A stretch of 64,000 bases of DNA from Gossypium raimondii (taxonomy: Eukaryota; Streptophyta; Magnoliopsida; Malvales; Malvaceae), in NCBI RefSeq assembly GCF_025698545.1, contig NC_068569.1:17112001-17176000 (forward strand). The letters are read 5' to 3'. Of the stretch, positions 12,701 to 24,550 are shown piece after piece. The notes below the pieces were generated by a model that had not been told where the DNA came from, made no database searches, and saw nothing but the letters and a program-made list of their open reading frames with translations. Position 1 is the stretch's first letter. Each line of letters starts with the position of its first letter. The translations under genes were made by a program, and so were the position numbers.

Positions 12701-13146
12701 GTGGGTGACTCAGTCCTTGCGAAACTACACTTGATTTTACGATATACGGGTTTGCACAAGGGCTTGTGCGAAGGTATGATGGGTAGTTTAAAGTTGTGAT
12801 GAGAGTAGGCAAGGTGGCCTACAAGCTTGAGTTGCCAGCAAAGCTCAAAGTCCACCCAGTGTTCCATGTAAGCATGCTTAAGCCATTTCATGGAGATCAA
12901 GAGGATCCTAATCGAGACAAATCCGAACGAGCACCAATGGGGGTAAAAATCTCTTACGAACGTGAAGTTGAAAACATTGAGGTAGATCGTTTGATTAGAC
13001 AAAAGTACCATCGACCGCGACATGAATACTTAGTTCGATGGAAGGGAATTCCCGACAGCGAAGCAAGTTGGGAATCTACTGAGGCATTGTGGCAGTTCCA
13101 AGGAAAAATTGACCAGTTCCATGAGGAAGACGCGACGAGGGCGTAG
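9721..13146 (+). pseudogene. Broken pol gene of the chromovirus (PR-RT-RNase H-INT-chromodomain)
   Basis: The protease site near 9865 reads VDTDA where the catalytic triplet should be D-T/S-G, so it is mutated. Reverse transcriptase spans about 10400-11010. Its active-site box reads CLDD instead of YLDD near 10878, with stops at 10457 and 10478 and a one-base frameshift near 10731. RNase H follows (TDASDYAIGG near 11310). Integrase starts at about 11840 with its HHCC zinc region, then the core with Asp at SMDF and ISDRDG and Glu at GQTERV. It is cut by TAG at 12386. At the C-terminus, 12796..13146 encodes a GPY-like segment (HPVFHVSMLKP) and a chromodomain (EYLVRWKGIPDSEASWE). The chromodomain places it among chromoviruses. 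I cannot fix the clade. Confidence 0.92.
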
Positions 13147-13154
13147 CTAGAAAA

Positions 13155-13166
13155 AGTGGGGGAGAA
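13155..13166 (+). promoter_or_regulatory. Polypurine tract of the chromovirus
   Basis: AGTGGGGGAGAA lies immediately before the 3' LTR, the expected place for plus-strand priming. Confidence 0.75.
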
Positions 13167-13700
13167 TCGTATGATCCATCGCATTCGAGAGAGGTCATTT
13201 GGCCCAATCGGACTGGTCCATTGCTTGGAGAGTTTAAAAGCCCATCTCCAGAGCTTGGTAAATATGGAAGGTGATCTTCAGAGATATGTGATCCTAGACA
13301 TTAAATGTAATCTTTAGAAGATACGATTATGTAATCTTAGAGATTTGATATCTAGATAGCTTTTAATCGTAGCCATTGATGTACTTTGATTTATACCGTT
13401 GATTTTGGGGAGGCTCAGCTATAAATAGAGGCCTCTCCGCTCATTGTAAGACATTCAGTTATTAATAGGATTTTGAGAGCATTCACTCAAACTTTTCTTT
13501 CAAGTGTTCTTGTTTTTATGTGACTTTTGTTCATCTTTCAAGTTCGTTCTTACTTCGTTCTTCTATTGTTCTTCGTTGCTGCCTTAGAGGAATTCTGTTG
13601 AATCCTCAATTGTTGCGAGTTAGGCTAACTTAGGCGTTTTTGAGTAAAGAAACTGCTTAAGACCGCACGGGTCGCATGGAAAAGATCTAAGTCCGTGACA
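13167..13700 (+). repeat. 3' LTR of the chromovirus
   Basis: 534 bp, the same length as the 5' LTR with no gaps needed and about 35 substitutions by hand count. It follows the purine tract. Confidence 0.93.
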
Positions 13701-15323
13701 CCTACACTGCAGATAGATAATCCACCCTGCCTCAAAATGGTACAACCTACATTGAAAAGGGTGCTTCTCATCCATGGAAACCAATAAATTAACAGCTAAA
13801 TTGAATACTGAAATGCTGCTCTTACAAGATTGAAAGCAATTGCATCAGTGAATACCCTATAGAGTCTCTCCCAAACTACCTCTTGGGAACCACGTGTAGC
13901 AGGTATTTTTGATAGTCCAAACAAAAACAACCCACTCTGACCTTCGTTTACTTCTTTAAAAGATATATTGCAGTTTGAAACTAGAAAAAGTTGTAAATGC
14001 ATTGTGATTGTGATTTGGGTTGCGAAAATACTAATAGTAATACCATAGGCTTGTGATTCACGTGAAAAAGTAGGAGCATTAAACTTAATTCATTTCACCT
14101 GCCACAATTTCTATTCACTGGGAAAATACAAATTTGGTTGCTTTTGTTAGTCATACAATATACTTGCTATGCAAGAAATGGAGAATGTCGGTTGATTAAT
14201 CAAAATATATTTTTTGTAATAGGAAGGAGGCTCTCTGGAAAAGTTGAGGAAGTTACCGAAACATCGAAATACACAAGCCAAACATCATGACGAGTCCATT
14301 TAATCCCCCTTTGCTCACTATCTTTGGTGTAAAGTTCCATTACCACTCCCCACTCCTATTTGCCCAAACCATCACATGAACGCAAATCAAGAACACAATA
14401 AATTGGTTGTTGAAAATTTGTATAATTTATTTAGTTTTTCTTAACCCAGAAAGTTTCATTTGGTTTGCCTACTTCCTACTTACTAGCTATTTAGTCAAGA
14501 AACTAGAAACTACCTTTTCTTATAACTTAGGTTCGGTTTTTGCAGTAAATATGTACTGAATGCAACAAATCAATATAAAAATGAATCGTTAAAAGCAATA
14601 GAAAATTCCAATTTTCTGATGACATTTCAAGTGGCTAATATTATACGTTTATATAGGTCATTGATTACATAATCAGTTTTTAGTTCCACTGGAGGTGCAA
14701 AAACAAAAGGCAATAACTATTATGAACTCCAAATGGGGTTCTCCTTTTATGTCTATTATCTAAATCAGTTAGCAGAGAGTCATTGAACTTCTCACATAAT
14801 TCAAAAGCTTATTACTGCAAAAGTTTAATTTATTAGCTTTCAATCTGCTTTTTTTTTAAGGGTTATTTCATTTTTTTACTATGAAAAGAAATTTTAAACC
14901 TCAATATAATAATATTTAGTAAGTTTAGACTTTAATAATGCATTAATTTTTCTATATAGGCATCCAACACATTATGATTATATTACAACACTTTATAAAG
15001 CAAAATTCTGGGATATGCAAATTAAAGGCTGCTAACATAAGATGCTAAAGTGTTGTAGCAGTGTTCCAATGGATGAAGGCATAAAGTGTCACTATCTTTT
15101 TCAATAGCGCGCAGTGTTTTATATAGTCGAAAACTGTTTAAGATGGGGCAATTGCGTAAGAAGATGGCGACGTTGTTTTAAGTTCATTTTCACGCCACTT
15201 GTTCGGTTGGACGATGCCTCGTTTTACCGGTCCACCTCGGACTCTTAATAATATCCGCTCCAATTGTAGACGCCGAACCATATCACTAATTGATCAAATT
15301 CCAACATTTTATCCACAAAAGAA
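13701..15323. other. AT-rich intergenic DNA
   Basis: No recognisable gene. The short minus-strand frame at 13796..14002 has no known motif. Confidence 0.45.
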
Positions 15324-15324
15324 A

Positions 15325-15857
15325 TTGGTTAAATTCTGCTTTTAATCCTTATACTTTGTGAAAGTTTTAGATTGTTCATTGCAAATTGTAGTTTAATTTG
15401 GTTAATTTTAGTCCTTATATTTTTTGAATTAGCCAATTTTAGTCCCGACTCAAATAATAACAGTTAAATTCAATCCCATATTTACAGAAATTCAATTTTA
15501 GTCCTATTTGTATGGTTATAGATTTAGTCCATATTCTTCAATTGGTCATTCTAAATCCTATATTTTTCAAATTTGAAATTTTAATCTTTATACAAATGAC
15601 TGTAGCTAATCTATTAATAGGATTTTAGTGAATAATATGCATAAATAACAAACCGATATAGTTATACACATCGATAATATGTTTTTAGCATCATATTTTG
15701 AAAATAACAGAACTTAATAAATTTAAAATTATTGTTTGGAAAGAACTGAAAATTTAAAATTTGAAAAGTACAAGGACTAAAAATAACTAAATTAAAGTAT
15801 AAGGATTAAACCCATAACTTTAGTAAACTATAGGGACCAATAGCAGCATTTAACCAA
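15325..15857. mobile_element. Non-autonomous element with terminal inverted repeats
   Basis: The left end reads TTGGTTAAATTCTGCT and the right end, reverse-complemented, reads TTGGTTAAATGCTGCT. Similarity continues inward over phrases such as 'AATCCTTATACTTT' against 'GGTCCCTATAGTTT'. It is about 530 bp and has no coding capacity. No target-site duplication was obvious. It is likely a MITE or deletion derivative. The superfamily is unknown. Confidence 0.6.
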
Positions 15858-16008
15858 ATCTAGAACTAGTTTAGTGAGAGTTTTCGGACATTATTCGCGT
15901 ATAGACCAAATTACCCTCTACAAGTCCCAAATTTCTACGTTTCCTCAAAGTTCTTTTTAACAACATTACTCCTGTGATCTTTCTCCCAATCTCCTTCAGC
16001 TTGACCCT

Positions 16009-16014
<6 letters not shown>

Positions 16015-16040
<26 letters not shown>
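16015..16040 (+). repeat. (TG)13 microsatellite
   Basis: About 13 perfect TG units lie some 40 bases before the upstream APRT start codon, so probably in its 5' UTR. Confidence 0.9.
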
Positions 16041-16041
<1 letters not shown>

Positions 16042-16081
16042 TTCTTCTGCTGTTTTATTTATAGTCGTTGGCGGCTAAAAA

Positions 16082-19000
16082 ATGTTGCAAAGGGCTTTGA
16101 TATTCTCTTCTTCAAATCCAATCTGTTCTCAATTGCCAACGACAGCTCCGCCTGACAACACCGTGTTCCCCAAACGAAACGGCGGCTGGATCATCCCTTT
16201 CTCATCCTACCAGCTACCGGCATTTCGTTTGCGAAATTACAGGCGAACCCTTCTTCCTCCACTCTGCTCAGGCAATGTTTTGTTTTTTTACTCTCCCCAG
16301 TACTATATTGTTGAAAGGTTATTAACGTAAAAAGGGCATAGGATCAAGATCTTTTAGTTAGGGGCAGCTTGGTCTTATTCTTATAAGTAGATTATTAGTG
16401 GTTACTTTGTTTTTAAGGTAATTTTTTTAGTTATTTTATTTAATAACTTTGGGCTCTTTCTTTGGCTGGTAAGTGAGTGTCTAGTTCAACTGGCAGCCTT
16501 TCCCTTTCATGCATACCGTCTTGTTTTTCCCTATCTGATTGGGTGTCTTCTGTTTTGACTAAGAGCAGCGAGTGACTCAGCAGCAAATCGACCAAATATG
16601 GCGTCTCAAGATGAACAAGACCCTCGGATTTCCAACATTTCTTCTGCGATTCGTGTCATCCCTGACTTCCCAAAACCTGGTAAAAAGGAAAACTACCCTT
16701 TATTCTTCTTTGCATTTTGCTGCTTTTTTTCCCTTGCTACAGATTTTTATTTATTTATTTTTATTGATTCTTTCGAGTGTCATTTCCTTTTGGTTAGGGA
16801 TAATCTTTCAAGACATAACAACTTTGCTTCTTGATACCAAAGCATTTCGTGATACTATTGATTTGTTTGTTGAGAGGTACAGAGGGAAAGATATATCTGT
16901 CGTTGCAGGTAAATCCTCTGCCTTAGTTCTTAGTATCAATCTGTTTTATGAACACATGAAAATCACTTGATTGATGGGCTTGGTTCTACGAGACTTGGTG
17001 GGAAGATTAGCCGAATTCATACGCGTGCTTCATTCACTCTCAACGATTAATTAATCACATTTAGTCACCTCTCAATGATTGTTCTTGGACCATTAAGTCA
17101 TTCTAACTGCAATTTTATCAGGTCCAAGGTGTTCGAGAGTCACTGAATCCTTCCAATTAGTTTAATAGAACAAATGCATAAACTTGGCCTTCCAATGAGT
17201 TGTACTTCGCCTGGTTTTGGCCTCACCAGTGGACTCCTGGATTAGTAACAGAATAATGATTTTGGAATTAAGAACTCCATAAACTAATGTAAGTCAGTCC
17301 TTGCTAACATTCTCTTTAGAATTTGGGGTATAAATATGTCCCTAGTTCTTTGCTCACGTCAAAACATCTTTAGCAGCACAGAGAACAACCCCTCCCCCCA
17401 CCCCCAAGGCTTCTCAATTTACAAGAGATGAGATGGAGTCTCTTGCAGCTTTTCATGATGAAGATTGGGACTCATTAAACAGAATGTTCTCCAAAGAAGA
17501 TCAGCTTGATTTCACACACCAAATTCTTCACCAGTTCTCGTTTCCTATGGAGCATGACGAGCAGTCAAGCTTCTTAAATCCGTCGACTTTTGTCCTAATC
17601 TTGAAACCAATATGAGTGTTGCTGGGTTCAGTGAGAGTTTGCTTCGTTCTTCCAATGCTCATGACTTTCATTTTCACTACAAATCTTGGGAAAGTAATCA
17701 AAGTAGCAATTCTAGCAGTAATACCTTTGTCCCCCCTTCCAAATCATTAATCCTATTTTCTTGGTGGTTCTAATCATATTGCTGTAGCAAATGATATGGC
17801 GATGTCATTGGATATTCCAGTGGACTTTGGCGGGGGGAGTGATAAAATTACTGATTTGTTTCCCCCCGCGTTCTCAAACATTGCAATGGAAGACACTGAC
17901 ATTATAATGCTTCTGTGAAGCTGACTGAATTTCATTCATTCTATGTTGTCTGATCTTCCTCTTACTGTAATAATGTTTGTGCATTTTCTTGATATATGTT
18001 GTAATTGTGTCTGGATTTTTTTAGTTGAAGAAATATTGATGGCAAAATGCAGGTATAGAAGCAAGGGGATTCATTTTTGGCCCACCTATAGCATTGGCTA
18101 TTGGGGCAAAGTTTGTTCCTATGAGGAAACCCAATAAATTGCCGGGTACATCCTCTTCTTCCTTTATTATCTCCTAATGAATTTTACATTTCTGTTGCTG
18201 CAAGTTGTTAATAGCATTGAAACTTTGATTAGCTATTAAAGAACCGCAATGAGGAGCTGTTATTTATGATAATGTGGTTCATTGTGGATAATCTTGCCTT
18301 CTGTTCTGTTTCAGCTATTGCCAAATTCTCCAACACATTCAAGAACTGTTCAAAGGAATATGATCTTTCTGTTAACTGTTAAACGTTTGGATCTTTATAG
18401 GGGAGGTTTTATCGGAGGAGTATTCTTTGGAGTATGGAAAGGACACAATGGAGATGCATGTTGATGCTGTCAAAGCAGGAGAACGTGCTTTGATAATAGA
18501 TGATCTTGTTGCCACTGGTGGAACCTTGTCTGCTGCAATCAGGCTACTCGGTATTTGAATTTAAATATGAATGTAGGGACCTTGCTTACTTTGATCTTTA
18601 TGTGCCATAATATGGTAGAGAGTGGCTTTGCTCTGTTGCAGTCACTTTCATGTTTGGTTATAAGTGCTCCTGTGATTTAAGGAGGAGAACAAGTGCCTTA
18701 GGATTGCCTTTTCCATGTGTTGGAACATCAACCTGCTCCTGTTTATCTTATTAGGGCAATGATGTTTATATGATTAGCTGTTTCTTTGCAGAACGCGTAG
18801 GGGTGCATGTTGTGGAGTGTGCTTGTGTTATTGAATTACCCGAGCTAAAGGTATGTGTTTCTAATCTCAGACCTACCTGCTACCTGTTAGTCATTAATTC
18901 ATTAAACTAATGTATTCTATAGGTCTCTATAACAGTGCTTAGCTTTACACAGACTCATTAGTCTGGAACTTTTATGACTGATAAAACTAAAGGTTGCGGT

Positions 19001-19863
19001 AGTTAACTTATTCATAAATGTTCTATGGAGCAGCTTATAGTTGCGCATATCAAGGGAGTAATTATAAACTTTTAGAATTCTAATTCATCTTTAGAAGGGC
19101 AAAAAAAAAAAAGTGTAGATCGTGTATATGGAAAAGTCTGCCAGAAATTGCTTAAGGTGATCAGAATTGTTGGGCTTTCCTAATGTCATACTAGGTGAAA
19201 GGATGAATCTCATATCTGTTTGTTTCATAGGCTAACCTATGCTGGAACATGTTAGGCCAGAAATAAATTCTTAGAGATAAAATAATGTCAATGTCATCTT
19301 CAATACCACTGTAAGTATTCTTTGTGAGCATGATGCAAGGTTTCGAAAGGTGTGATACCTCTTATTCTTTTACCAATTGCATTCATTCATTTGTTTTTCC
19401 TTTTATGTCCATTGGAGGTTTATATGGTAGGCCCTGTGCATTTCTATTAAAATAAAACTAACAAAGTCTATGGCAATAAGTTTCATGTAATCATTAATGT
19501 TAATATCAAATTCTACTACAGCATTGAAGCATGGATGTAAGTTTGCATGGAAAATTTTAGGCCCGTGTTGACAGTAAACTGAAAATTACGTCTATTGGAG
19601 CTTTAAAATATAGCTTCGTTTCAGTTTTTGCTATACACCTTTCTTGATTTCATGTATGATGTATCAACTAGTAGACCTTTGAAATTACTAACTTGTGTTT
19701 AATGTTGGTTTCTGATGTCTCATGTGCTATGAGTCAAGGATAAAGTATATTATACATTTATGCCTAGTCATCCGCTTCCTTTTTAATGTTTTCTCGTTTT
19801 ATATTTCAGGGACGGGAACGGTTAGGAGAGAAACCACTGTTTGTTCTTGTAAGCTCCACTTGA
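16082..19863 (+). CDS. APT1: Adenine phosphoribosyltransferase (APRT), with optional organelle-type leader
   Basis: It converts adenine and PRPP to AMP in purine salvage and is also linked to cytokinin-base conversion. Seven exons: 16082..16271, 16569..16679, 16798..16908, 18053..18145, 18401..18550, 18792..18850, 19810..19863, giving 255 residues with phase kept throughout. Exon 1 encodes a Ser/Arg-rich, acid-poor leader resembling the transit peptide of Arabidopsis APT1. The second ATG at 16598 ([12 protein letters not shown]) would give the 182-residue cytosolic form. Hallmarks are [27 protein letters not shown] and the PRPP loop [13 protein letters not shown] (about residues 198-210). The first intron appears to use a GC donor (CAG|GCAATG). 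The C-terminus is short and ends VLVSST. Intron 3 is 1.1 kb because it contains a broken bHLH fragment. Confidence 0.93.
16995..17905 (+). pseudogene. Partial copy of the bHLH (RSL) gene promoter and exon 1 inside APRT intron 3
   Basis: This segment aligns to about 27558-28450, the 5' region of the intact bHLH gene, in the same orientation. It carries the promoter, including TATAAATA at 17329-17336, the 5' UTR, the ATG at 17433 and about 470 bp of exon 1. By hand count, the first 160 coding bases differ at about 20 positions (near 87% identity). A one-base deletion near 17592 shifts the frame, so translation stops at about 17613, and further indels follow. The bHLH domain itself was not copied. 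It cannot encode a working factor, but the copied promoter might still start transcripts inside the APRT intron (inference). Confidence 0.9.
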
Positions 19864-22315
19864 TCATCTTACATATTTTGTGGTGCAAGAGCTTGTTTAT
19901 TGGCCTTCATTGAGTGTTGCAACATGGCTAGAACTTTCCCCGAAAGCCTTGAATAACTACTATGTTAAATAAAAAGAGCTACATTAGGTAAATAAGGTGA
20001 GACGTTAGATTGAACTAAGAAGTATGATAACTTAGATGTTGATGTTTCCTGTTTCTCTAAAGAGCGAGTATGGAGGACAAAGCTTTATGTTCCTGCCTGT
20101 AAGGTTGATTTGCCTTGTATCATATGATGAAAGGTATATTATGTTGTTAATGGCATTGCTGTGTTTTCAAACTGAATTCACCGGTTTTAACCTTTGATGC
20201 GAACAAATACCTCATTGTGAGCACATTTCGATAAATTATGCCCCAGTAAAAAAACAATTCACATTTTATCACCTATGAGCCAATGATTGAAGTATGGTTA
20301 CATATAACAAATAATATGTAGTTTGACAATTTTTGCACAAAGTTTCAGGGGAAAATTTATAGACATGGTAATACGTCGGGTAAAAGAATTTCGCAGTTAG
20401 TTTTGAACTTCCAAAGCGAAGAGACTAGTGTAAACTCTCATATTTCTGCTCCATTCATCACCCTCTTTAAGACGACATTAAGCAACTATTGTCTTGCATT
20501 ATTTTGTTTGCCAAGCATTTGAATTTTTGGACCCAAGACTAGCTTTTCACCCTGGCTTGGGCTCCATAGCATCAAACTAGTTTGCCAATTGCTGACTGCT
20601 GAGGGTATTTCCCGTCTCGTCATCATTTCACAAATGTGGCAATTAGTCAGTGTATATATTACATTCATGGTATGTATTATATCAATTTTAATGGGGGCAT
20701 CACTGGTCTTGGGCCATGGGATAAAATGGTTATATCGCGATTTTAAATTCTAAGCTCAGTAATTCAATTTAATTATTTTGGCATACTTTGTCTCCACAAT
20801 TTGAATTTTTATTTTAACCCTTATAAAAATTTTCTAACTTTAATATGTCGAGTTTGTAATTGTATGTTTCTCAAGTGCGGGGCTCTTTTCTTCTCCAAAC
20901 CTTAAGTTTTGGTGTGGTTCTAAAAATGAAGATGCAACAAGGAGACATTCAGGTGCCGATGAATGGGCATGAGTTCCATTACAGATATGAGGATTTGGAT
21001 AAAGAAGACTGTTTTCTTGGTTGTTTGGAGTTTTATGGGTGGTCTTTTTTTGCCCGGTTAAACAAATTTAAGTACTATGAATGCTGAACCTCTTACTAAA
21101 ATATATAACCAGGATCTGTTTTTGAGAACTAATTTTGTCACTTGCCATTATCCCTTTTATTATTATTATGGTTTTTCCTTGTCTGTGGATTTAGTCTTAC
21201 TTGATAGTGGTCTAATACCAAATCATGAACTTGTGTGTATAATTTTTTTTAAGTCAGAAGTTTGAATAAAACTTGTTTCTTTTCAAATAACCCTCCTCCC
21301 GCATGCTCTTCCAAAGCATTTATTCTCAAACTTTTTTCCCTAAAATATATATACTAAATAAAATACAGAAAAAGGAATTAATTGTATCACTTATTTTAGT
21401 CAGCCATCTTCCCAATAATAATAAAAAGAGTATGGAATTGGTCCCTGGGGGCTAGATATACATAATCGGTTCATTTTATTTAATCTTTATTTGATTAATT
21501 CTCATATTTCCCATGAAATAATATATAATTTTAATAATAAAAGTTGACATTTTACTTAGTTTACCATTTTTAAACCATAATTAAATGCCCTATAAAATAT
21601 AAATTAAGTGAGCATTGACTTTTTGTAGTTTATTTATTACAAGCAAAAGGTAAGACAATAGAAAATTGTATTAAAAAAGTAAATCATAATTCTTTAAGAG
21701 GATTGAAGCTTCTACAATTTTTTCCTTGAATATTTCATAATTAACGAACCTAATAATTCCAAAGAAGACCATTTTGATTTGTCTTTTTAATTGAGGAGAT
21801 CTTTTTCTCTCATAACATTAATATATATTCACTATATAGATACTTATAGCTTGTTATTCCTCAACATTTGAGATTGAGCAGTAAGCTCAATAAACCTCTG
21901 AAACACACGTTCTTCAGTCATATTTTTTTAGCTTTAACACTAAAAAGGATCTCATTTATTTATTATTTTTACATCTTTACGAAAATAAGCACTACTTATT
22001 AATTGTAATTTCTAACGCCAATTATTATATTCAATTGCCATCTTACATAAGTTTATAGTGACGAACTACTTGACCACTCATCTCTAACTCACCAATAAAG
22101 ACTTGAAGCGTGATATCTCAAGGCCATGGCTAAGAGTATCAAAGTCCATGCCACAACATGAAAAAAGGACTCTCTCTCTCTCTATTTCCTACTATGCATA
22201 ATATCTCAATAGTAAGGAAAACAACTATGTACCTACGTAACATATATGTGACATTATACATATTAAATTTTGTTATAGTTATGGTATGGGCGAAAAAAAT
22301 GTACAATTAAAATTA
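19864..22315. other. Intergenic region after APRT
   Basis: AT-rich and without a recognisable gene. It begins with the APRT 3' UTR. A short CT microsatellite is at about 22169-22182. Short open frames here have no known motif. Confidence 0.45.
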
Positions 22316-23140
22316 TGGGGTGTTTGGTAAACAGAGTTTTGAATTTTTTTAGCTGATTTTGGCACAAATAGAGAATTGGGAAGTTTGTAAAAGGTTGTTG
22401 AGCTAAAACCTCTAAAACAAAAAATGTTAGAATGAACAACTTTTTTCAACCGCTGATAGGGAATGAGATACGTGCAATGACATATTTGACCATATTTGCT
22501 CAAAAACTATTCCCTTTGCCACATATTCTCAAACTTAATAGGGGTGTCAAGATATCAGTAGCCTCCATTCTCCCATTTTCGCTTTCATCTCCAAAGTGCA
22601 AAGTAAATCTTAAAAAAAAACCTCCATTGTGAATCTACAAAAATCAACATTGCCGCGATAAATTTTCAATCGAGCCCATTCATCCTTGAATATTTATGTA
22701 CTCTTAATTTATTTTCAGTTTACTTGTGCAAAATAATTTCTTATGCAGTTTATATTAATTAAAACATGCTACTTCACAAATTTATTTAGAGTGTGACATA
22801 ATTATCACTAATTTACATACTAAGAACATGACATAATTATCACTAAGAATATAGTTTACAATTATATTGATACACTATTAATATTTATCAATTTCCACAA
22901 GGTTAATATTTACAAATAAGGAACTTAAGAAATTTGTTTATTTAAAATTTTAAAATATTCATTAATTAATTTTCATAATGGTTTTTTAATTCCTTGGTAA
23001 TAGTGTTTTATTTCAATAATTTCATCCAATAAGCACTAAAGTATTATAAACAAATAAATATTTAATAATAAAATGTGTCATGCGTTTATTTGTCATTTTA
23101 CACATATCAGCTTTCAGCTAAATTTTACCAAACACTTTTA
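22316..23140. mobile_element. Possible MITE with GTGTTTGGTAAA ends
   Basis: GTGTTTGGTAAA at 22320-22331 is found as an exact inverted copy at 23124-23135, and both are followed inward by an AGCTGA hexamer. Such 'GTTTGG' ends are common in plant hAT and PIF MITEs. No clear target-site duplication was seen and the interior is AT-rich, so the limits are uncertain. Confidence 0.4.
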
Positions 23141-23383
23141 AATAAACAATTAATAGAACTAATTGGTCAAATGTACCAGCCTAATTTTCAGTGGTGTCAA
23201 AAATAGTGATTCGAGATCACTAAATCCGACCAGTGAGTTTTAAAATTTAATAAATTAATAATTATGGGTCAAGTTTGAATTTAGAAAAAAATTTTGAATT
23301 AGTGAATTTTGTGATTTAAAAAGAATTTAATAGGTAAATTGGGCCTAAAACGAGGTATCGAGACCTCAAATTTATAAGCCGAG

Positions 23384-23411
23384 CCATAAATATTTTTATA
23401 AATATTTATGG
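23384..23411. repeat. 28-bp palindrome
   Basis: CCATAAATAT and ATATTTATGG flank an 8-base centre, giving a ten-base inverted repeat within the probable LTR. Confidence 0.8.
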
Positions 23412-24550
23412 AGTGTCATTGAGTTAGTATAAAAGTTTCGTTAGAAAATTTTAACGTTTGGATAGTCAATTAATTAAAAAGGACTAAATTGAGAATAGTG
23501 CAGAATTTGTTAAATTGTCATTAAATAGCTTAAGTGACTAATAAGGAGGGATTTAAAAGGAAATTAGACCCAAATTATATGGGGTGGACGGTTGGGAAAG
23601 AAAAATCAGCAAGAAAGTAAGGAGAAACAAGGGCAAAATTGGAAATTTTATAAATTAAATATATAAAACAAAGATAAAAGTGAAAAATCTAGAGATTTCT
23701 TCATAATTTATCAGCAAAAACGCCATAGGAGGTCTGAAACAAACTGGTTTTTCATATTTTTATACCATGTGAGTTCAATTCTTACTTTTTTTTTGAAATT
23801 TTTATGTTTTGTGACTTTTACAACTAGGTCCAACTATTAAATTCATTAGTTTTGATTCCATGGGTGATTTTGCAAGTTACTATGAATAATTTCTGGAATT
23901 TTATGATGATTTAATATATATTTTAAGTTTTAATTTCATTATATTATGATTTTATTAAGTGATTTTAGCATAAAATGATTTTTAGGACCTAATTGTGAAA
24001 GAGTTAGGAATTGGGGTTTTGTACTGAAATTATGAATATAAAAGGCTGCATAGTAGTCTAAAATTATTAGATAAAGTGTTATTTTAGGAAAATTGTTCAA
24101 TTAAAGTGTTAATTGAGTAGGGACTAAATTGTAAAAACTGTAAATTTTGGGGTAAAAGTGTAATTTCGAAAATTGAACGGCATAAATTGTGAAATGAATT
24201 AGTACTGAATTAGATGCTAATGAATGGAAAAAATTATATTATAGATCGGGAATCCGAAGATAAACGCGGAAAAGAGAAAGTATCAAACTAGTCTCTGAAC
24301 TTTTACAACTCCTACAAATTGGCCCATGTAAGTTCATACGGCTGAACTTTTATGATTAATTGTTAATGTGGGAATTATATATTGTATCAATTCGTATATT
24401 TTTGTTGGATTATGATTATGGTAAAAATGAGAAAAAAAAATGAGATTGTTAGTTCAAATTAAGGGATATGCAGGATTGAGAACATACGTTCAGTAACCAG
24501 TGATAAATTGACGAATAAGTCCATGGTGGATCCATGGCAAAGTGTGGAAT

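Larger units (their letters stand above)
8094..13700 (+). mobile_element. Degraded Ty3/gypsy chromovirus LTR retrotransposon
   Basis: Two direct repeats of exactly 534 bp enclose gag, protease, reverse transcriptase, RNase H, integrase and a chromodomain, in the order that defines Ty3/gypsy chromoviruses. A tRNA-iMet-type primer-binding site follows the 5' LTR and a purine tract precedes the 3' LTR. My hand alignment of the LTRs gives about 35 differences in 534 bp (about 6.5%), mostly transitions. With a commonly used plant rate this would mean roughly two to three million years. The coding part has many stops and frameshifts, several explained by single C-to-T or G-to-A changes, so this copy cannot be autonomous. 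Flanking pentamers (CGAAC and CCTAC) do not match, so no target-site duplication is visible. The LTR begins TC instead of the usual TG in both copies. Confidence 0.95.

Noticed and set aside
17433-17615. The 60-residue frame inside APRT considered as a small nested gene
   Set aside because: It is the 5' part of a frameshifted bHLH copy; the frame ends only because of a one-base deletion.
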